DNA of 64,000 nt, from NCBI RefSeq assembly GCF_002967715.1, contig NZ_PUIA01000069.1, forward strand, positions 372,001 to 436,000, read 5' to 3'. Under the pieces are notes generated by a model. It was given only the letters and a program-made list of their open reading frames with translations, searched no databases and had not been told where the DNA came from. The stretch is from Blastopirellula marina (GTDB taxonomy: Bacteria > Planctomycetota > Planctomycetia > Pirellulales > Pirellulaceae). The position numbers and the translations under genes were made by a program. Shown here in pieces: positions 1 through 8,492 of this stretch (position 1 is its first letter; each line of letters opens with the position of its first letter).

Positions 1-1065
1 GGCAGGCACCGGATCTTCGAACTCCGATCCCATGTCATGCAGTAAGAAGTCGGAGAATACATCGTTGAGCTGACCGACGTCTTTCACGTGACACTCGGCA
101 CAACCAATCGCGTCAAACAGCACGGCTCCTTGATTCACGAAACTGCGTTCGTTGGGATCCTCTGGTATGACTTGCTCTGGGCGGGGGAGCGACCGGACAA
201 AAGCCACCAACTGATCAGTTTGCTCTCTGGTGAGATCGATGCCTTTGTTCTGATAGTCTGGTTTCAAGGGGTCTTTCGATTGATTCATCTCTTGAACCTG
301 CAGACCGACTTCCGCAGCACAAGCACCTTTGACAAAGAGATCAAGATCTTCCAACTGACCTCGCCAGCCGAAACGGCCTGTGAAGCGGCCCGAGACGCCG
401 TTGTTACTTTGCTGCTGCTGCCGCGCGATTGCTTCGATTTCGCCATCGTCAATCAACGTATCGATCAGATGGGCCCCAAACAGTTGGGGAGGGTTTCGTT
501 CGGCCAAAGCATATTGCATATCGTGATCGTGAATCACCAGCTTTAGTGGCAGCATCGTGATTTCGGAAATGCCGCGACGATTGAGCATTCTGCGAATCCG
601 ACTGCGTGACTCAATGGTTTCATCCAGTGGCGTGGTTACCTTGTCATGCACTTCGGCGTACTCAGGCGTCGTGCTATAGCGGTGCAATAGAATACCGGTG
701 AAATAGCGTCCCTGGGCATCGACGAATTCCGGATGCATATTCTTCAAGCGACTGAGGAACGTTTTAGCAGTCCGCACGGTGGGTTCGCCAGGTTCAGGGA
801 CAATAGCCAGCATCTGGGCGTTGTGGTCTTTCGGGCCACTACCTCCCACGCCCCCCTGGGCATGACAAGCCACGCAGCTGGTCGCGTTGTACAAAGGTCC
901 CAGTCCGTCTCCGTTGGGACTTAGCTTATCGTTCGGCTGCCACTGGTGAACAAATAGTTCGCGGCCGCGAGCCACCGTTTCGTCCGTGGGATCGAACTGA
1001 GCGAAGAGAGAGGGACTGATTGTAAGAAGAGCACCTAACGCGAGAAGCGACGTAACGCGAGCCAT
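1..1065 (-). CDS. Di-haem cytochrome c, DHOR/peroxidase-like (partial)
   Basis: The gene runs off the left edge, so only the N-terminal 355 codons are visible, read from an ATG at 1065. A signal peptide (MARVTSLLALGALLTISPSL, then FAQ) implies export. A first haem site CVACH follows the family pattern SPNGDGLGPLYN, and a second CAECH lies near the visible end. This fits the di-haem oxidoreductase family (DHOR, formerly DUF1111, COG3488), thought to be periplasmic electron-transfer or peroxidase proteins. It is a close paralogue of the next gene, which has the same order of motifs (GRELF-HQW, NPPQLFG, GWRGQ, DLFVKGACA-E-GLQV). The substrate cannot be told from sequence. Confidence 0.88.
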   Translation of the reverse strand, partial: MARVTSLLALGALLTISPSLFAQFDPTDETVARGRELFVHQWQPNDKLSPNGDGLGPLYNATSCVACHAQGGVGGSGPKDHNAQMLAIVPEPGEPTVRTAKTFLSRLKNMHPEFVDAQGRYFTGILLHRYSTTPEYAEVHDKVTTPLDETIESRSRIRRMLNRRGISEITMLPLKLVIHDHDMQYALAERNPPQLFGAHLIDTLIDDGEIEAIARQQQQSNNGVSGRFTGRFGWRGQLEDLDLFVKGACAAEVGLQVQEMNQSKDPLKPDYQNKGIDLTREQTDQLVAFVRSLPRPEQVIPEDPNERSFVNQGAVLFDAIGCAECHVKDVGQLNDVFSDFLLHDMGSEFEDPVPA

Positions 1066-1119
1066 TTGAATTCCCTTTTCCAACAAAGCAATGGGGCAAC
1101 CTGAAGAGAGGGACTGCTT

Positions 1120-1185
1120 CCCCCCTTATGTATGCGATTGCTACTTTGCTTGCAATCATTTTGCACAGACAATCGTATGCAAAAA
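1120..1185. promoter_or_regulatory. Inverted repeats between the two cytochrome genes
   Basis: An imperfect inverted repeat has arms GTATGCGATTG (1130-1140) and CAATCGTATGC (1170-1180), with two mismatches. Inside it lies a smaller perfect one, TGCAA (1151-1155) and TTGCA (1161-1165). It sits upstream of the left cytochrome and downstream of the right one, so it could be an operator for the left copy. No known factor is recognised. Confidence 0.25.
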
Positions 1186-1220
1186 TTTCACCGCATTACA
1201 TCAATGCCTTGCGATGGGAA

Positions 1221-2672
1221 TCAAAAGGATGGTGTGGGAATAAACGCCACGTCCTCGATCAATTCCCGAGGGGCTTCTTCGGCCGATTGTGGGGCTTTGA
1301 GCGTTTCGAGAAACTTGAGCAAGCTGAACTGTTTCTCTTCGCTCAACAACGAGAAGCGCCGGAACGACGAGTAAGCCTCTCCCCCGTGCCATTCAATCGC
1401 GGCTCGCAGCGTGGTTGCCCGGCCGTCGTGCATGTAGGGGGCCGAATCGGCAATTCCCCACAGCGGCGGCGTTTTGTATTCGGTGTGCTGTTCGGGACCG
1501 ACCTCCATCGTCTTGACAAGTTCGGTCGAGACAGGGCGACGAGTCATGCCGTGGTAACTGGTGATCACATCCATCCGTGCTCCTTCCGAGACATTCGTCA
1601 ACGGCTCGGCAGGGATAGGGTCTTCAAACTGGGTACCCATGTTATGGAGCAGGAAGTCCGAGTAGACGCCTGACACCCTACCAACGTCCGCCACATGACA
1701 CTCTGCGCAGCCGATCGCCGTAAACAGCTTGTTACCTTCGGCAATTGTTTCCAGTTCGAGGTGGTTATCCGGGAGAACCTGGCGCGGCATATCGAACGAA
1801 CGGACGTAGCGAATCAGATCGCCCACCTGCTGTTCACTTAAGTCGTTTCCTTTCAAGGAGTAATCTTGGCGAAGGGGATCCTTTGTTTGTTCAAACTCAT
1901 GAACCTGAAGGCCGATCTCCGTCGCACAGGCCCCTTTAACAAAGAGATCCAGGCTTCGCATCTGACCACGCCAACCAAACTTGCCGGCCATTCGGCCAGA
2001 GACCCCGGTGCGGCTCTTCGTTTGAGCCTCGACGATTTTCTGCCGATCTTCATCTGTGATATTGCGATCAATCGCATCCAAACCAAACAGCTGCGGTGGA
2101 TTGCGTTCGGCCAGCGCGTATTGAAGCTCATCCTGGTAGGTCACCAATTTGAGCGGCAAGGCATCGACCGGGCGAATGTTCCGTTTGCTGAGCATCCGCC
2201 GAATGCGTAGTCGCGAATCGAAATTCGACACAAGTGGCGTCGTCACCTCGCCGTGGACCTCGGCGTACTCTGGAGTGGTACTTTGTCGATGCAGCAGCAC
2301 TCCGAACGAGAACTGATCCTTGTTGTCGACAAAGTCGGGATGCATTTTCTTCAAGCGACCGAGAAAACTCTTGATCGCGTCTTCCGTGAACTTGCCGGAC
2401 TCGGGCAAAAAGGAGAGAAACTGGGCATTCCTTTTGCTTTCGCCACTACCACCAACGCCCCCCAGAGAATGGCATTCGACGCAACTCTTCCCATTAAACA
2501 TTGGTCCCAGACCGTCACCATTGGGGCTCAGTGAATCGCCTGGTGTCCACTGATGCAGGAAAAGCTCTCTTCCGCGAGCAACCTGTCCATCGGCAGTAAC
2601 GTTTTGGGCAAAAAGCGATTCGATCGACATGAAAAGAATCGCGATGAAGAGCAGGGGAATAATTCGACTCAC
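1221..2672 (-). CDS. Di-haem cytochrome c, DHOR/peroxidase-like
   Basis: A complete exported cytochrome of about 483 residues. I chose the GTG at 2672 because AAGGAG lies six bases upstream and translation then opens directly with a signal peptide (SRIIPLLFIAILF...SLFA). An in-frame ATG at 2717 would add 15 residues. The first haem motif CVECH is near residue 65 and the second, CAECH, near residue 320. The C-terminal pattern APYMHDGRA followed by AIEWHGGEA is typical of DHOR proteins. Family members are periplasmic and thought to act in electron transfer or peroxide reduction. It lies head-to-tail with the paralogue on its left, 155 bases away, and looks like a tandem duplication. Confidence 0.9.
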   Translation of the reverse strand: MSRIIPLLFIAILFMSIESLFAQNVTADGQVARGRELFLHQWTPGDSLSPNGDGLGPMFNGKSCVECHSLGGVGGSGESKRNAQFLSFLPESGKFTEDAIKSFLGRLKKMHPDFVDNKDQFSFGVLLHRQSTTPEYAEVHGEVTTPLVSNFDSRLRIRRMLSKRNIRPVDALPLKLVTYQDELQYALAERNPPQLFGLDAIDRNITDEDRQKIVEAQTKSRTGVSGRMAGKFGWRGQMRSLDLFVKGACATEIGLQVHEFEQTKDPLRQDYSLKGNDLSEQQVGDLIRYVRSFDMPRQVLPDNHLELETIAEGNKLFTAIGCAECHVADVGRVSGVYSDFLLHNMGTQFEDPIPAEPLTNVSEGARMDVITSYHGMTRRPVSTELVKTMEVGPEQHTEYKTPPLWGIADSAPYMHDGRATTLRAAIEWHGGEAYSSFRRFSLLSEEKQFSLLKFLETLKAPQSAEEAPRELIEDVAFIPTPSF

Positions 2673-2871
2673 CAGAGTCTCCTTGGTCAGTTGGCTGGCA
2701 CGAACGACGGCTTTCAAACCATCTACTGTTTAAGCCATTACTAACAAAGGAGCAACGAAATTGTATGGGAAGTTTTGCAGTGCCAGAGGGCCTCGTAGCC
2801 GAGTTGGCCATGCTGCGTAGAATAGAAAGCACTCAGTCCAACAGAATTAGTCCCTTCGATCGGTCCGTAAA

Positions 2872-3267
2872 ATGTCGCAGTACAACCCACTCAACGATTC
2901 GGAACGCCACGTGATTCACCACAAGGGGACCGAATACCCGCACACTGGCGAATACACCGACCACGAGGAAGACGGCACGTTCATTTGCCGGCAGTGCAAC
3001 TTGCCCATCTATCATTCGGAAGACAAATTCCATAGCGGCTGCGGCTGGCCCAGTTTTGACGAGCACCTTCCTGATGGCGTAAAACGTGTCCCTGATGCCG
3101 ATGGCCGCCGAACCGAAATCGTGTGTGCCAACTGCGGAGGGCACCTTGGGCATGTCTTCGAAGGAGAAGGGTTTACCTCCAAGGATACGCGGCACTGCGT
3201 GAACTCGATTTCCATGCGATTCATTCCCGAGGGTGAACCCTTGCCGGAAGTAATTCGCCCGAAGTAG
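2872..3267 (+). CDS. msrB: Peptide-methionine (R)-S-oxide reductase
   Basis: MsrB reduces the R form of methionine sulfoxide in proteins back to methionine, using thioredoxin. The 131-residue length is normal for a single-domain MsrB. The structural zinc site is visible as C39-x-x-C42 and C85-x-x-C88, the conserved SGCGWPSF at residues 55-62, and the catalytic cysteine is C109 in RHCVNS. The gene is divergent from the cytochromes on the left and followed after about 100 bases by a LysR regulator on the same strand. Control of msrB by that regulator is possible but not shown. Confidence 0.97.
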   Translation: MSQYNPLNDSERHVIHHKGTEYPHTGEYTDHEEDGTFICRQCNLPIYHSEDKFHSGCGWPSFDEHLPDGVKRVPDADGRRTEIVCANCGGHLGHVFEGEGFTSKDTRHCVNSISMRFIPEGEPLPEVIRPK

Positions 3268-3295
3268 CACCACCAGGAAATGTCCGCTCTAGGCA

Positions 3296-3353
3296 TGGCA
3301 AATAAAATGCATGTCTTGCATAATAAATGCTCGCACCATGTATTATTTGCATC
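3296..3353 (+). promoter_or_regulatory. AT-rich repeated motif and possible promoter upstream of lysR
   Basis: This short AT-rich stretch in GC-rich surroundings carries three related motifs: GCAAATAAAATGCAT (3298-3312), GCATAATAAATGC (3318-3330) and, inverted, TATTATTTGCAT (3341-3352). They could be sites for LysR autoregulation. TTGCAT (3316) and TATTAT (3341) could serve as -35 and -10, with a long 19-base spacer. Confidence 0.4.
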
Positions 3354-3377
3354 GACCAGACATCGTAGGCCATGCCC

Positions 3378-4274
3378 ATGGAAATCGAGCAGCTTCAGCA
3401 GTTTCTTAAAGTGGCCGAACTGGGCAACTTCACGCGGGCAGCCGAGTGCCTGGCGATCTCACAGCCGGCACTGAGCCGTTCGATTGCCCGCCTGGAAGAA
3501 GCCCTCGGGCAACCGCTGTTCGAGCGACAATCACGCAAGGTCACGCTGACCGATGCCGGGCAACTGTTATTACCCAGGGCACATCGTATCGTCGCGCTGG
3601 TCGACGACACCAAGGCCGAGATCTCCGACGACGGCGAAAGCGGACGCATTCGCCTGGGGGCAATTCCGACGATCGCTCCGTTCTTTCTGCCGGAGATGCT
3701 GAGCCCATTTGCTGAATCGTTTCCCAAAGCACAGTTGACCGTCCAGGAAGACACGACCGACAATCTTCTGCGACGGTGCCAACAAGGGGAGATCGATCTG
3801 GCGATCCTCGCCCTGCCGATTTCGGCGAAGCACTTGGAAGTAGAAGCCCTGTTCGAAGAAGAACTGCTGCTGGTGCTGCCGGTCGATCACCCGCTGTGCG
3901 CAAAGAAGCAGATCAAGTTGGCGGACGTCGAGCCGTATCCATTCATCCTGCTGGATGAAGCTCACTGTTTGTCTGATAACATTGTGACCTTCTGCCGCCA
4001 TCGATCGTTCAACCCTGTCTCGGTCGAAAGAACCAGCCAGTTGGCAACGGTGCAAGAGCTTGTTTCACTACGGCATGGCGTTTCGATGATTCCTGAAATG
4101 GCGAAACAGTTGGACATGAGCAAGCGTCGCGTTTACCGATCATTATCTGGCACGAAGCCAACACGCACGATCGCCATGATCTGGAACCCGTATCGATTCC
4201 AATGCAAACTGCTGGATCGATTCAAAGACCACGTTCGCCAATTTGCTCACGAGTTTCCATCGAAGCCCACTTAG
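3378..4274 (+). CDS. LysR-family transcriptional regulator
   Basis: A cytoplasmic activator or repressor of about 298 residues. The N-terminal winged helix-turn-helix (residues 1-60) has the classic pattern [21 protein letters not shown], then [17 protein letters not shown] and LFER. Residues from about 90 onward form the periplasmic-binding-protein-like effector domain. I prefer the ATG at 3378 over the one at 3372: the AGG is better spaced and LysR proteins usually begin M-E/D-hydrophobic. The effector is unknown. msrB lies just upstream on the same strand, so a link to oxidative stress is possible, but the ligand cannot be read from sequence. Confidence 0.93.
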   Translation: MEIEQLQQFLKVAELGNFTRAAECLAISQPALSRSIARLEEALGQPLFERQSRKVTLTDAGQLLLPRAHRIVALVDDTKAEISDDGESGRIRLGAIPTIAPFFLPEMLSPFAESFPKAQLTVQEDTTDNLLRRCQQGEIDLAILALPISAKHLEVEALFEEELLLVLPVDHPLCAKKQIKLADVEPYPFILLDEAHCLSDNIVTFCRHRSFNPVSVERTSQLATVQELVSLRHGVSMIPEMAKQLDMSKRRVYRSLSGTKPTRTIAMIWNPYRFQCKLLDRFKDHVRQFAHEFPSKPT

Positions 4275-4296
4275 GGTTCCAACTCGTCCTTATCAG

Positions 4297-4330
4297 AAAA
4301 AAAGGGGGTCGTTTGAACCCCTTTCTTTTT
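4297..4330. terminator. Bidirectional intrinsic terminator
   Basis: An A-tract and G-run (4297-4308) pairs with CCCCTTTCTTTTT (4318-4330) around a nine-base loop. It lies between the convergent lysR and PDZ-protein genes, with T-runs on both strands. Confidence 0.8.
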
Positions 4331-4358
4331 GAACATGCGGAATCAGCCTGCCCGCTTG

Positions 4359-5456
4359 TTATAGATCGCGAGAGCTTTTCAAAGCGCGGAGTTCGTCGCG
4401 AAGCTGTTGCACCTCTTGCTCGAGATCTCGTACCCGGCGACTCAATGAATCGACTTGTTCCTGCGTGGCGATTCCCCCCGGCAGTTCGCCATTACCGTCC
4501 ATGGCTTCCATAGCCTTCTGCAGCATCCGCAGGGCAGGGCGGTCTTCGCCATAGCCAGGGTTAGTCCCAGGACCAGGCTGCGGAGGCAATGTACGAGGAT
4601 CACCATAGAAGAGTTGCGTCGCTTCCATTCGATTGCCGTAGTAATAGTTGACTGGAATCATCCGATCGGTTGGCGAATTGCGAACCATTTGGATCAGCCC
4701 AACCGCATCGTCGACACGTCGACCATCGTAAGACACGATCACGGCACCTACGGGGATATTGCCTTGATCGGCAACACTACCGCGGCTGACACTTTCGACG
4801 TAAGCCCCCCGGCGAACGGAGATACCGGTTTGGGCTCGGATCTGATCAGTCAGCGGCACCACGCGTACGCCAAGCACTCGCGGCGAGTCATCGACCACCG
4901 GGGGTGGTAGCGGATCGGCGGGACGCGGCATCTCTCCTTCGACATCGAGTGGATCGTATGGTCGCGGTGGGCGTGGCGGGTTAGGTCGCACAGGGACCTC
5001 GACCTCTCGACTTCCCAAAGTCAGCGTCACGCCGACGGTGTGATCGTTGTTGCGTATCGCCTTGATGATGACTCGATCACCAGGCTTCGTGGTTTCGAGC
5101 CACTGGCTGACCTCCTCAATGGAATTGGGTGCCTTATCGTTGAACGACAGGATGCGATCCCCCTTTTTCAAACCAGCCTGGTCGGCTGGTCCGCCTGGAT
5201 TGACTTCCGTAACAACAACTCCCCGCAAACCGTTGGAATCGGGTTCGGCAACCGAGTCGAGCATAGCTCCCAGGTAAGGACGCTGCACCGTCGTGGTTTC
5301 TGGTGCTGGTCGTGGGCGATCAGGACGGTTTTGTTGTACCTGATTGAGAATGTCTCCGAGTTTATCCAAGGCCCCTTGAGCCAGCACGGCTCTCGGAGTG
5401 AGGAGCAGAATCCCTCCTAAAACGATGGACAGTCCGAGCAAATATCGTGTCCGCAT
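4359..5456 (-). CDS. Secreted protein with two PDZ domains
   Basis: An exported protein of about 365 residues. The start is the ATG at 5456, with AAGGAG six bases upstream and a signal peptide (RTRYLLGLSIVLGGILLL...AVLA) right after it. A PDZ domain at roughly residues 55-150 is clear (YLGAMLDS, GPADQAGLKKGDRILSFN). A proline-rich linker leads to a second PDZ-like domain (about 205-285: LGVRV, GSVADQGNIPVGAVIVSYDGRRV). The last 35 residues form a coiled coil (SLSRRVRDLEQEVQQLRDEL). No protease domain is present, so it is probably a periplasmic adaptor rather than an HtrA or Ctp protease. Confidence 0.85.
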   Translation of the reverse strand: MRTRYLLGLSIVLGGILLLTPRAVLAQGALDKLGDILNQVQQNRPDRPRPAPETTTVQRPYLGAMLDSVAEPDSNGLRGVVVTEVNPGGPADQAGLKKGDRILSFNDKAPNSIEEVSQWLETTKPGDRVIIKAIRNNDHTVGVTLTLGSREVEVPVRPNPPRPPRPYDPLDVEGEMPRPADPLPPPVVDDSPRVLGVRVVPLTDQIRAQTGISVRRGAYVESVSRGSVADQGNIPVGAVIVSYDGRRVDDAVGLIQMVRNSPTDRMIPVNYYYGNRMEATQLFYGDPRTLPPQPGPGTNPGYGEDRPALRMLQKAMEAMDGNGELPGGIATQEQVDSLSRRVRDLEQEVQQLRDELRALKSSRDL

Positions 5457-5582
5457 AAGATTCTCCTTCTCTGAGTTCTGCCGCAGCACCGCAGCGTGGG
5501 ACCAATTTGTCTTGCCGTTCTCATTGTCCCGCATCTACTGCAAGAAGGAAAGCGAATCCCCGCCGAACGAGCGGCAAAATCC

Positions 5583-6566
5583 ATGAAGACACAAGCGGGC
5601 CTCGCTGTTACGCTAGAAAGTATGAATTCAAACTCCCCTGATCACCCTGAAATTGGTCCTGCCACGCCAGACCACTACGGAGCCGCATTGTGGATGGCAA
5701 CCGGTGGCCGCTCGAGACATGCCCATCGAGGACGGGTCACTGCACTGTTGGCGGCAGAAAAGCAGGGGCGAATTAGCTTCGACGGGCTCATGACCGCGAC
5801 GCGTGGCAGCCGGGTTGTCTCTTCTATCTGGTGTTTGAGTCAACCAGGAAAGATAGGCACCGTATGGGGACCAGGCATCCTCTCCGAAGAATCGGATGCC
5901 ACAGCCGACTTGCTCATTCAACGTGCAGTTGAGTTTGCCAGACAGCGTGAGTGTCACCTAGTACAAAGCCTGGTTGGCCAGGAAAATCCCATCGCTGGCA
6001 ATCTACTCTGCAGTAGTGGCTTTCGCTCGATTACGCTTTTGAGCCACCTCGAAGCACTGACCGAAGACATTCAAGCCGAGCCCCCCCGCAGTGACCTGCA
6101 ATTTCGCCGCTGCGAGGACTTTCGCTCCGAGTCGTTCCGCAACCTGGTCGCCCAAACGTATGAGAACAGTCTCGACTGCCCCGAACTGGACACCATGCGC
6201 GAAGTCGAGGACGTTTTAGAGGGCTACCACGCCACGAGCAATCGATCGACCTATAACTGGTATACGCTTGAGTACGAAGGGGAGTCGATCGGCGTCATCA
6301 TTACCGCCCATCATGCCGAACCGCAACAGCTCGAACTGATTTACTTCGGCCTGACCGTAGGCTTTCGGAAACTCGGGCTGGGGGGTGAGATCCTTCGCTT
6401 TGTGTTGCAACTGGCCCAGTTCCTTGGCTGCCGGTCCACCATAACGGGGGTCGACCAAAGAAACGTTCCCGCCACAGCCCTTTACCGCCGCTTTGGTTTC
6501 CAACAGGCAGATGTGAAAGAGCTTTTCCTGCTTCCCCTGCGATTGCCGAATGTTGCCGTTGCGTAA
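5583..6566 (+). CDS. GNAT-family N-acetyltransferase
   Basis: A two-lobed GNAT protein. The N-terminal half is degenerate and the C-terminal half carries the acetyl-CoA fold: a beta strand (QQLELIYFGLTV), then GFRKLGLGGEILRFVL (motif A variant of R/Q-x-x-G-x-G/A), then NVPATALYRRFGFQ. Acceptor and pathway are unknown. The reading frame is open back to 5496. The ATG at 5583 or the one at 5622 (preceded by GAAAG) are the plausible starts; neither has a strong ribosome-binding site. It is divergent from the PDZ gene and lies upstream of dnaA on the same strand, separated by about 440 bases. Confidence 0.8.
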   Translation: MKTQAGLAVTLESMNSNSPDHPEIGPATPDHYGAALWMATGGRSRHAHRGRVTALLAAEKQGRISFDGLMTATRGSRVVSSIWCLSQPGKIGTVWGPGILSEESDATADLLIQRAVEFARQRECHLVQSLVGQENPIAGNLLCSSGFRSITLLSHLEALTEDIQAEPPRSDLQFRRCEDFRSESFRNLVAQTYENSLDCPELDTMREVEDVLEGYHATSNRSTYNWYTLEYEGESIGVIITAHHAEPQQLELIYFGLTVGFRKLGLGGEILRFVLQLAQFLGCRSTITGVDQRNVPATALYRRFGFQQADVKELFLLPLRLPNVAVA

Positions 6567-6870
6567 GCGACCTCGAAGCAGCATTTACCGATGCTTCCAA
6601 TATTCTTCATAAGGCGTGACCAAACGTGTCCCCACCTGTTTTGGGTTATATTTCCGCTTTAAAGTGTTGTGAAATAAGAGAATAGGATGACACATCGATG
6701 AACTCTTGAGCCAGAGTTATCAGGTTTCGACAATTTATCCACGCTTGTGTTCAGATCATGTTAGAAAATGGAAAGCCACCGCTCGCAGCAAATCTCCGGG
6801 AAATCGCGGGCATTCGGCAGGTCGGTTATCTCCCCTTGGCTTTTTTTCTTCCGGGGTGCTATCGAGAGGT
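6567..6870. other. Non-coding stretch upstream of dnaA
   Basis: No convincing gene is visible between the acetyltransferase and the dnaA promoter. A single near-consensus DnaA box, TTATCCACG (6735-6743), differs from the E. coli type at its last base. No cluster of boxes or AT-rich unwinding element was seen, so an origin here is only a possibility. Confidence 0.3.
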
Positions 6871-6898
6871 TTGACAGGGGTGCTAGCTTGCCTACAAT
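6871..6898 (+). promoter_or_regulatory. Sigma-70-type promoter of dnaA
   Basis: A consensus -35 TTGACA (6871-6876) and a near-consensus -10 TACAAT (6893-6898) are separated by 16 bases. Transcription would begin near 6905, giving a leader of about 105 bases before the dnaA GTG. Confidence 0.75.
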
Positions 6899-7010
6899 CA
6901 TCCTCCACGCGGTTAATGATGCCGCCTGTTTTTGCCTCTCTCCCGTCTGGGGTTGAAGGACGATTTTCGGATTGGAAATCGCGAATTCAACTCGCTGAAA
7001 GAGTCAGCCT

Positions 7011-8420
7011 GTGGTCACGGAAGACATCGAAATTCTGCCCGCGTTGCGTCTTGCAATGATTGATAGGGTAGGACAAGATCGCTTCGAACTTTGGTTCGGT
7101 ACGAACAACACGCAGCTTCGCCTTGGCGAAGGGTGTTTGTTGATCGAATCGACAAGTCGAATGAATCTCGATTTCCTCCGCAAGAACTTCCACGAGGCAA
7201 TTCGTCAGGCCCTTTCCGACGTCCAACTGCCAGGGCATCAAGTCATCTACCGCGAAGGATCGGCCCCGGTTCCTAAAGCTCCATCGCCATCCGCCGTGAA
7301 AGCGGAAAAGAAGATGCCATCAGCGGCTTCGAGTACCCAACCGACTCGCGCTTCGTCGAGCAGTTCGACGATTATCCAGCGCCGCCGGTTCGCCTCGCTG
7401 AAGGACTTTGTCGTAAGCGATTGCAACTCGATGGCCAAAACGGCCGCCACGATGGTGCTTCAGCAGCCAGGTCAGATTTCGCCACTATATATCCATGGTC
7501 CATCGGGTAGTGGGAAAACCCATCTGCTGGAAGGTATCTACGGTCTGGCGCAGCAGAAGAAAGAACTCGGCCGCGTCGTGTACCTCTCGGCAGAGCAGTT
7601 CACAACCTACTTCCTGGAAGCCTTGCAAACTTCTGGTGTGGCCAGCTTCCGCCGCAAGTATCGTGATGTCGGTGTGCTGATCATTGACGACGTGCAGTTC
7701 TTTGCCGGCAAACGAGCTACCAAGACAGAACTCCTTCATACACTCGATGCGATCACGCGTCGTGGCGGTCAGGTCGTTTTGGCCGGTAACCAACGCCCAA
7801 CCGAACTTTCGGCCCTGGGTACCGAACTGGTTGCCCGTTTCTCGAGCGGTTTGATCTGCAAAGTCGACCCCCTGGACGAAACCTGCAAGACGGCCATGAT
7901 TCAGCGTCTGGCTGAAAAGCGGGGTGTTGCGTTGACCGAATCGGTCGCCCATTGGCTTACCCGCCAATTGCCTGGCGAAGGTCGGCTTGTTTCGGGCGCA
8001 ATCAACCGCCTGTGGGCCTACTGCGCCGTGGAAGGAAATACGTTATCCATTCCCGTGCTGGAAAACCTCTTGGCCGATCTCATCCCGCAACGCAGCAGTA
8101 TGATGCGATTGGATGACGTCGAACAGGCCGTTTGCCGCGTGTTTGGCGTTGATACGAAGCTACTTCGATCGCAATCCAAATCTCGCCGAGCGAGCAACCC
8201 TCGCATGTTGGCGATGTGGCTGGCACGCAAACACACGGGTGCCGCCTTGTCCGATATCTGTTTGCACTTTCAGCGTCGTAGTCACAGCACGGTGATCTCG
8301 GCCGAGAAGAAAGTGAACAAGTGGCTCGCCGACGACTCGATCGTGCAGATTGCCGATCGCTCTTTGAAAGCTCAGGAGGCCATCGAACTGGCCGAGGCCG
8401 AGCTTCGCTCAAGCCGTTAA
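7011..8420 (+). CDS. dnaA: Chromosomal replication initiator DnaA
   Basis: DnaA binds origin DNA and opens it with ATP. Domain I is recognisable (residues 1-80: RFELWF, LRKNFHEAI). Residues 85-125 are a Ser/Ala/Pro-rich linker (domain II). Domain III is the AAA+ ATPase, with Walker A GPSGSGKTH at 163-171, Walker B IIDDVQFF at 224-231 and RFSSGL near 276. Domain IV (about 365-469) has the DNA-binding helix-turn-helix, but its signature reads RRSHSTV where most bacteria have GGRDHTTV. The start is GTG at 7011, with only a weak AAAGAG upstream. The usual partner dnaN is not adjacent, so the classical dnaA-dnaN-recF cluster is broken here. A strong promoter lies about 110 bases upstream. Confidence 0.94.
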   Translation: MVTEDIEILPALRLAMIDRVGQDRFELWFGTNNTQLRLGEGCLLIESTSRMNLDFLRKNFHEAIRQALSDVQLPGHQVIYREGSAPVPKAPSPSAVKAEKKMPSAASSTQPTRASSSSSTIIQRRRFASLKDFVVSDCNSMAKTAATMVLQQPGQISPLYIHGPSGSGKTHLLEGIYGLAQQKKELGRVVYLSAEQFTTYFLEALQTSGVASFRRKYRDVGVLIIDDVQFFAGKRATKTELLHTLDAITRRGGQVVLAGNQRPTELSALGTELVARFSSGLICKVDPLDETCKTAMIQRLAEKRGVALTESVAHWLTRQLPGEGRLVSGAINRLWAYCAVEGNTLSIPVLENLLADLIPQRSSMMRLDDVEQAVCRVFGVDTKLLRSQSKSRRASNPRMLAMWLARKHTGAALSDICLHFQRRSHSTVISAEKKVNKWLADDSIVQIADRSLKAQEAIELAEAELRSSR

Positions 8421-8476
8421 AAAAATCGTGTCCCCTCGCCCTTCCGCTTGGGAAGGGCGAGGGGACACGATTTTTT
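8419..8476. terminator. Perfect bidirectional terminator
   Basis: A perfect stem of more than 25 pairs (left arm 8419-8445, five-base loop GCTTG, right arm 8451-8476) starts inside the dnaA stop codon and has A and T tracts on its two sides. It serves both dnaA and the convergent gene on the right. Confidence 0.93.
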
Positions 8477-8492
8477 GCTTGCGGCTTTGCTG

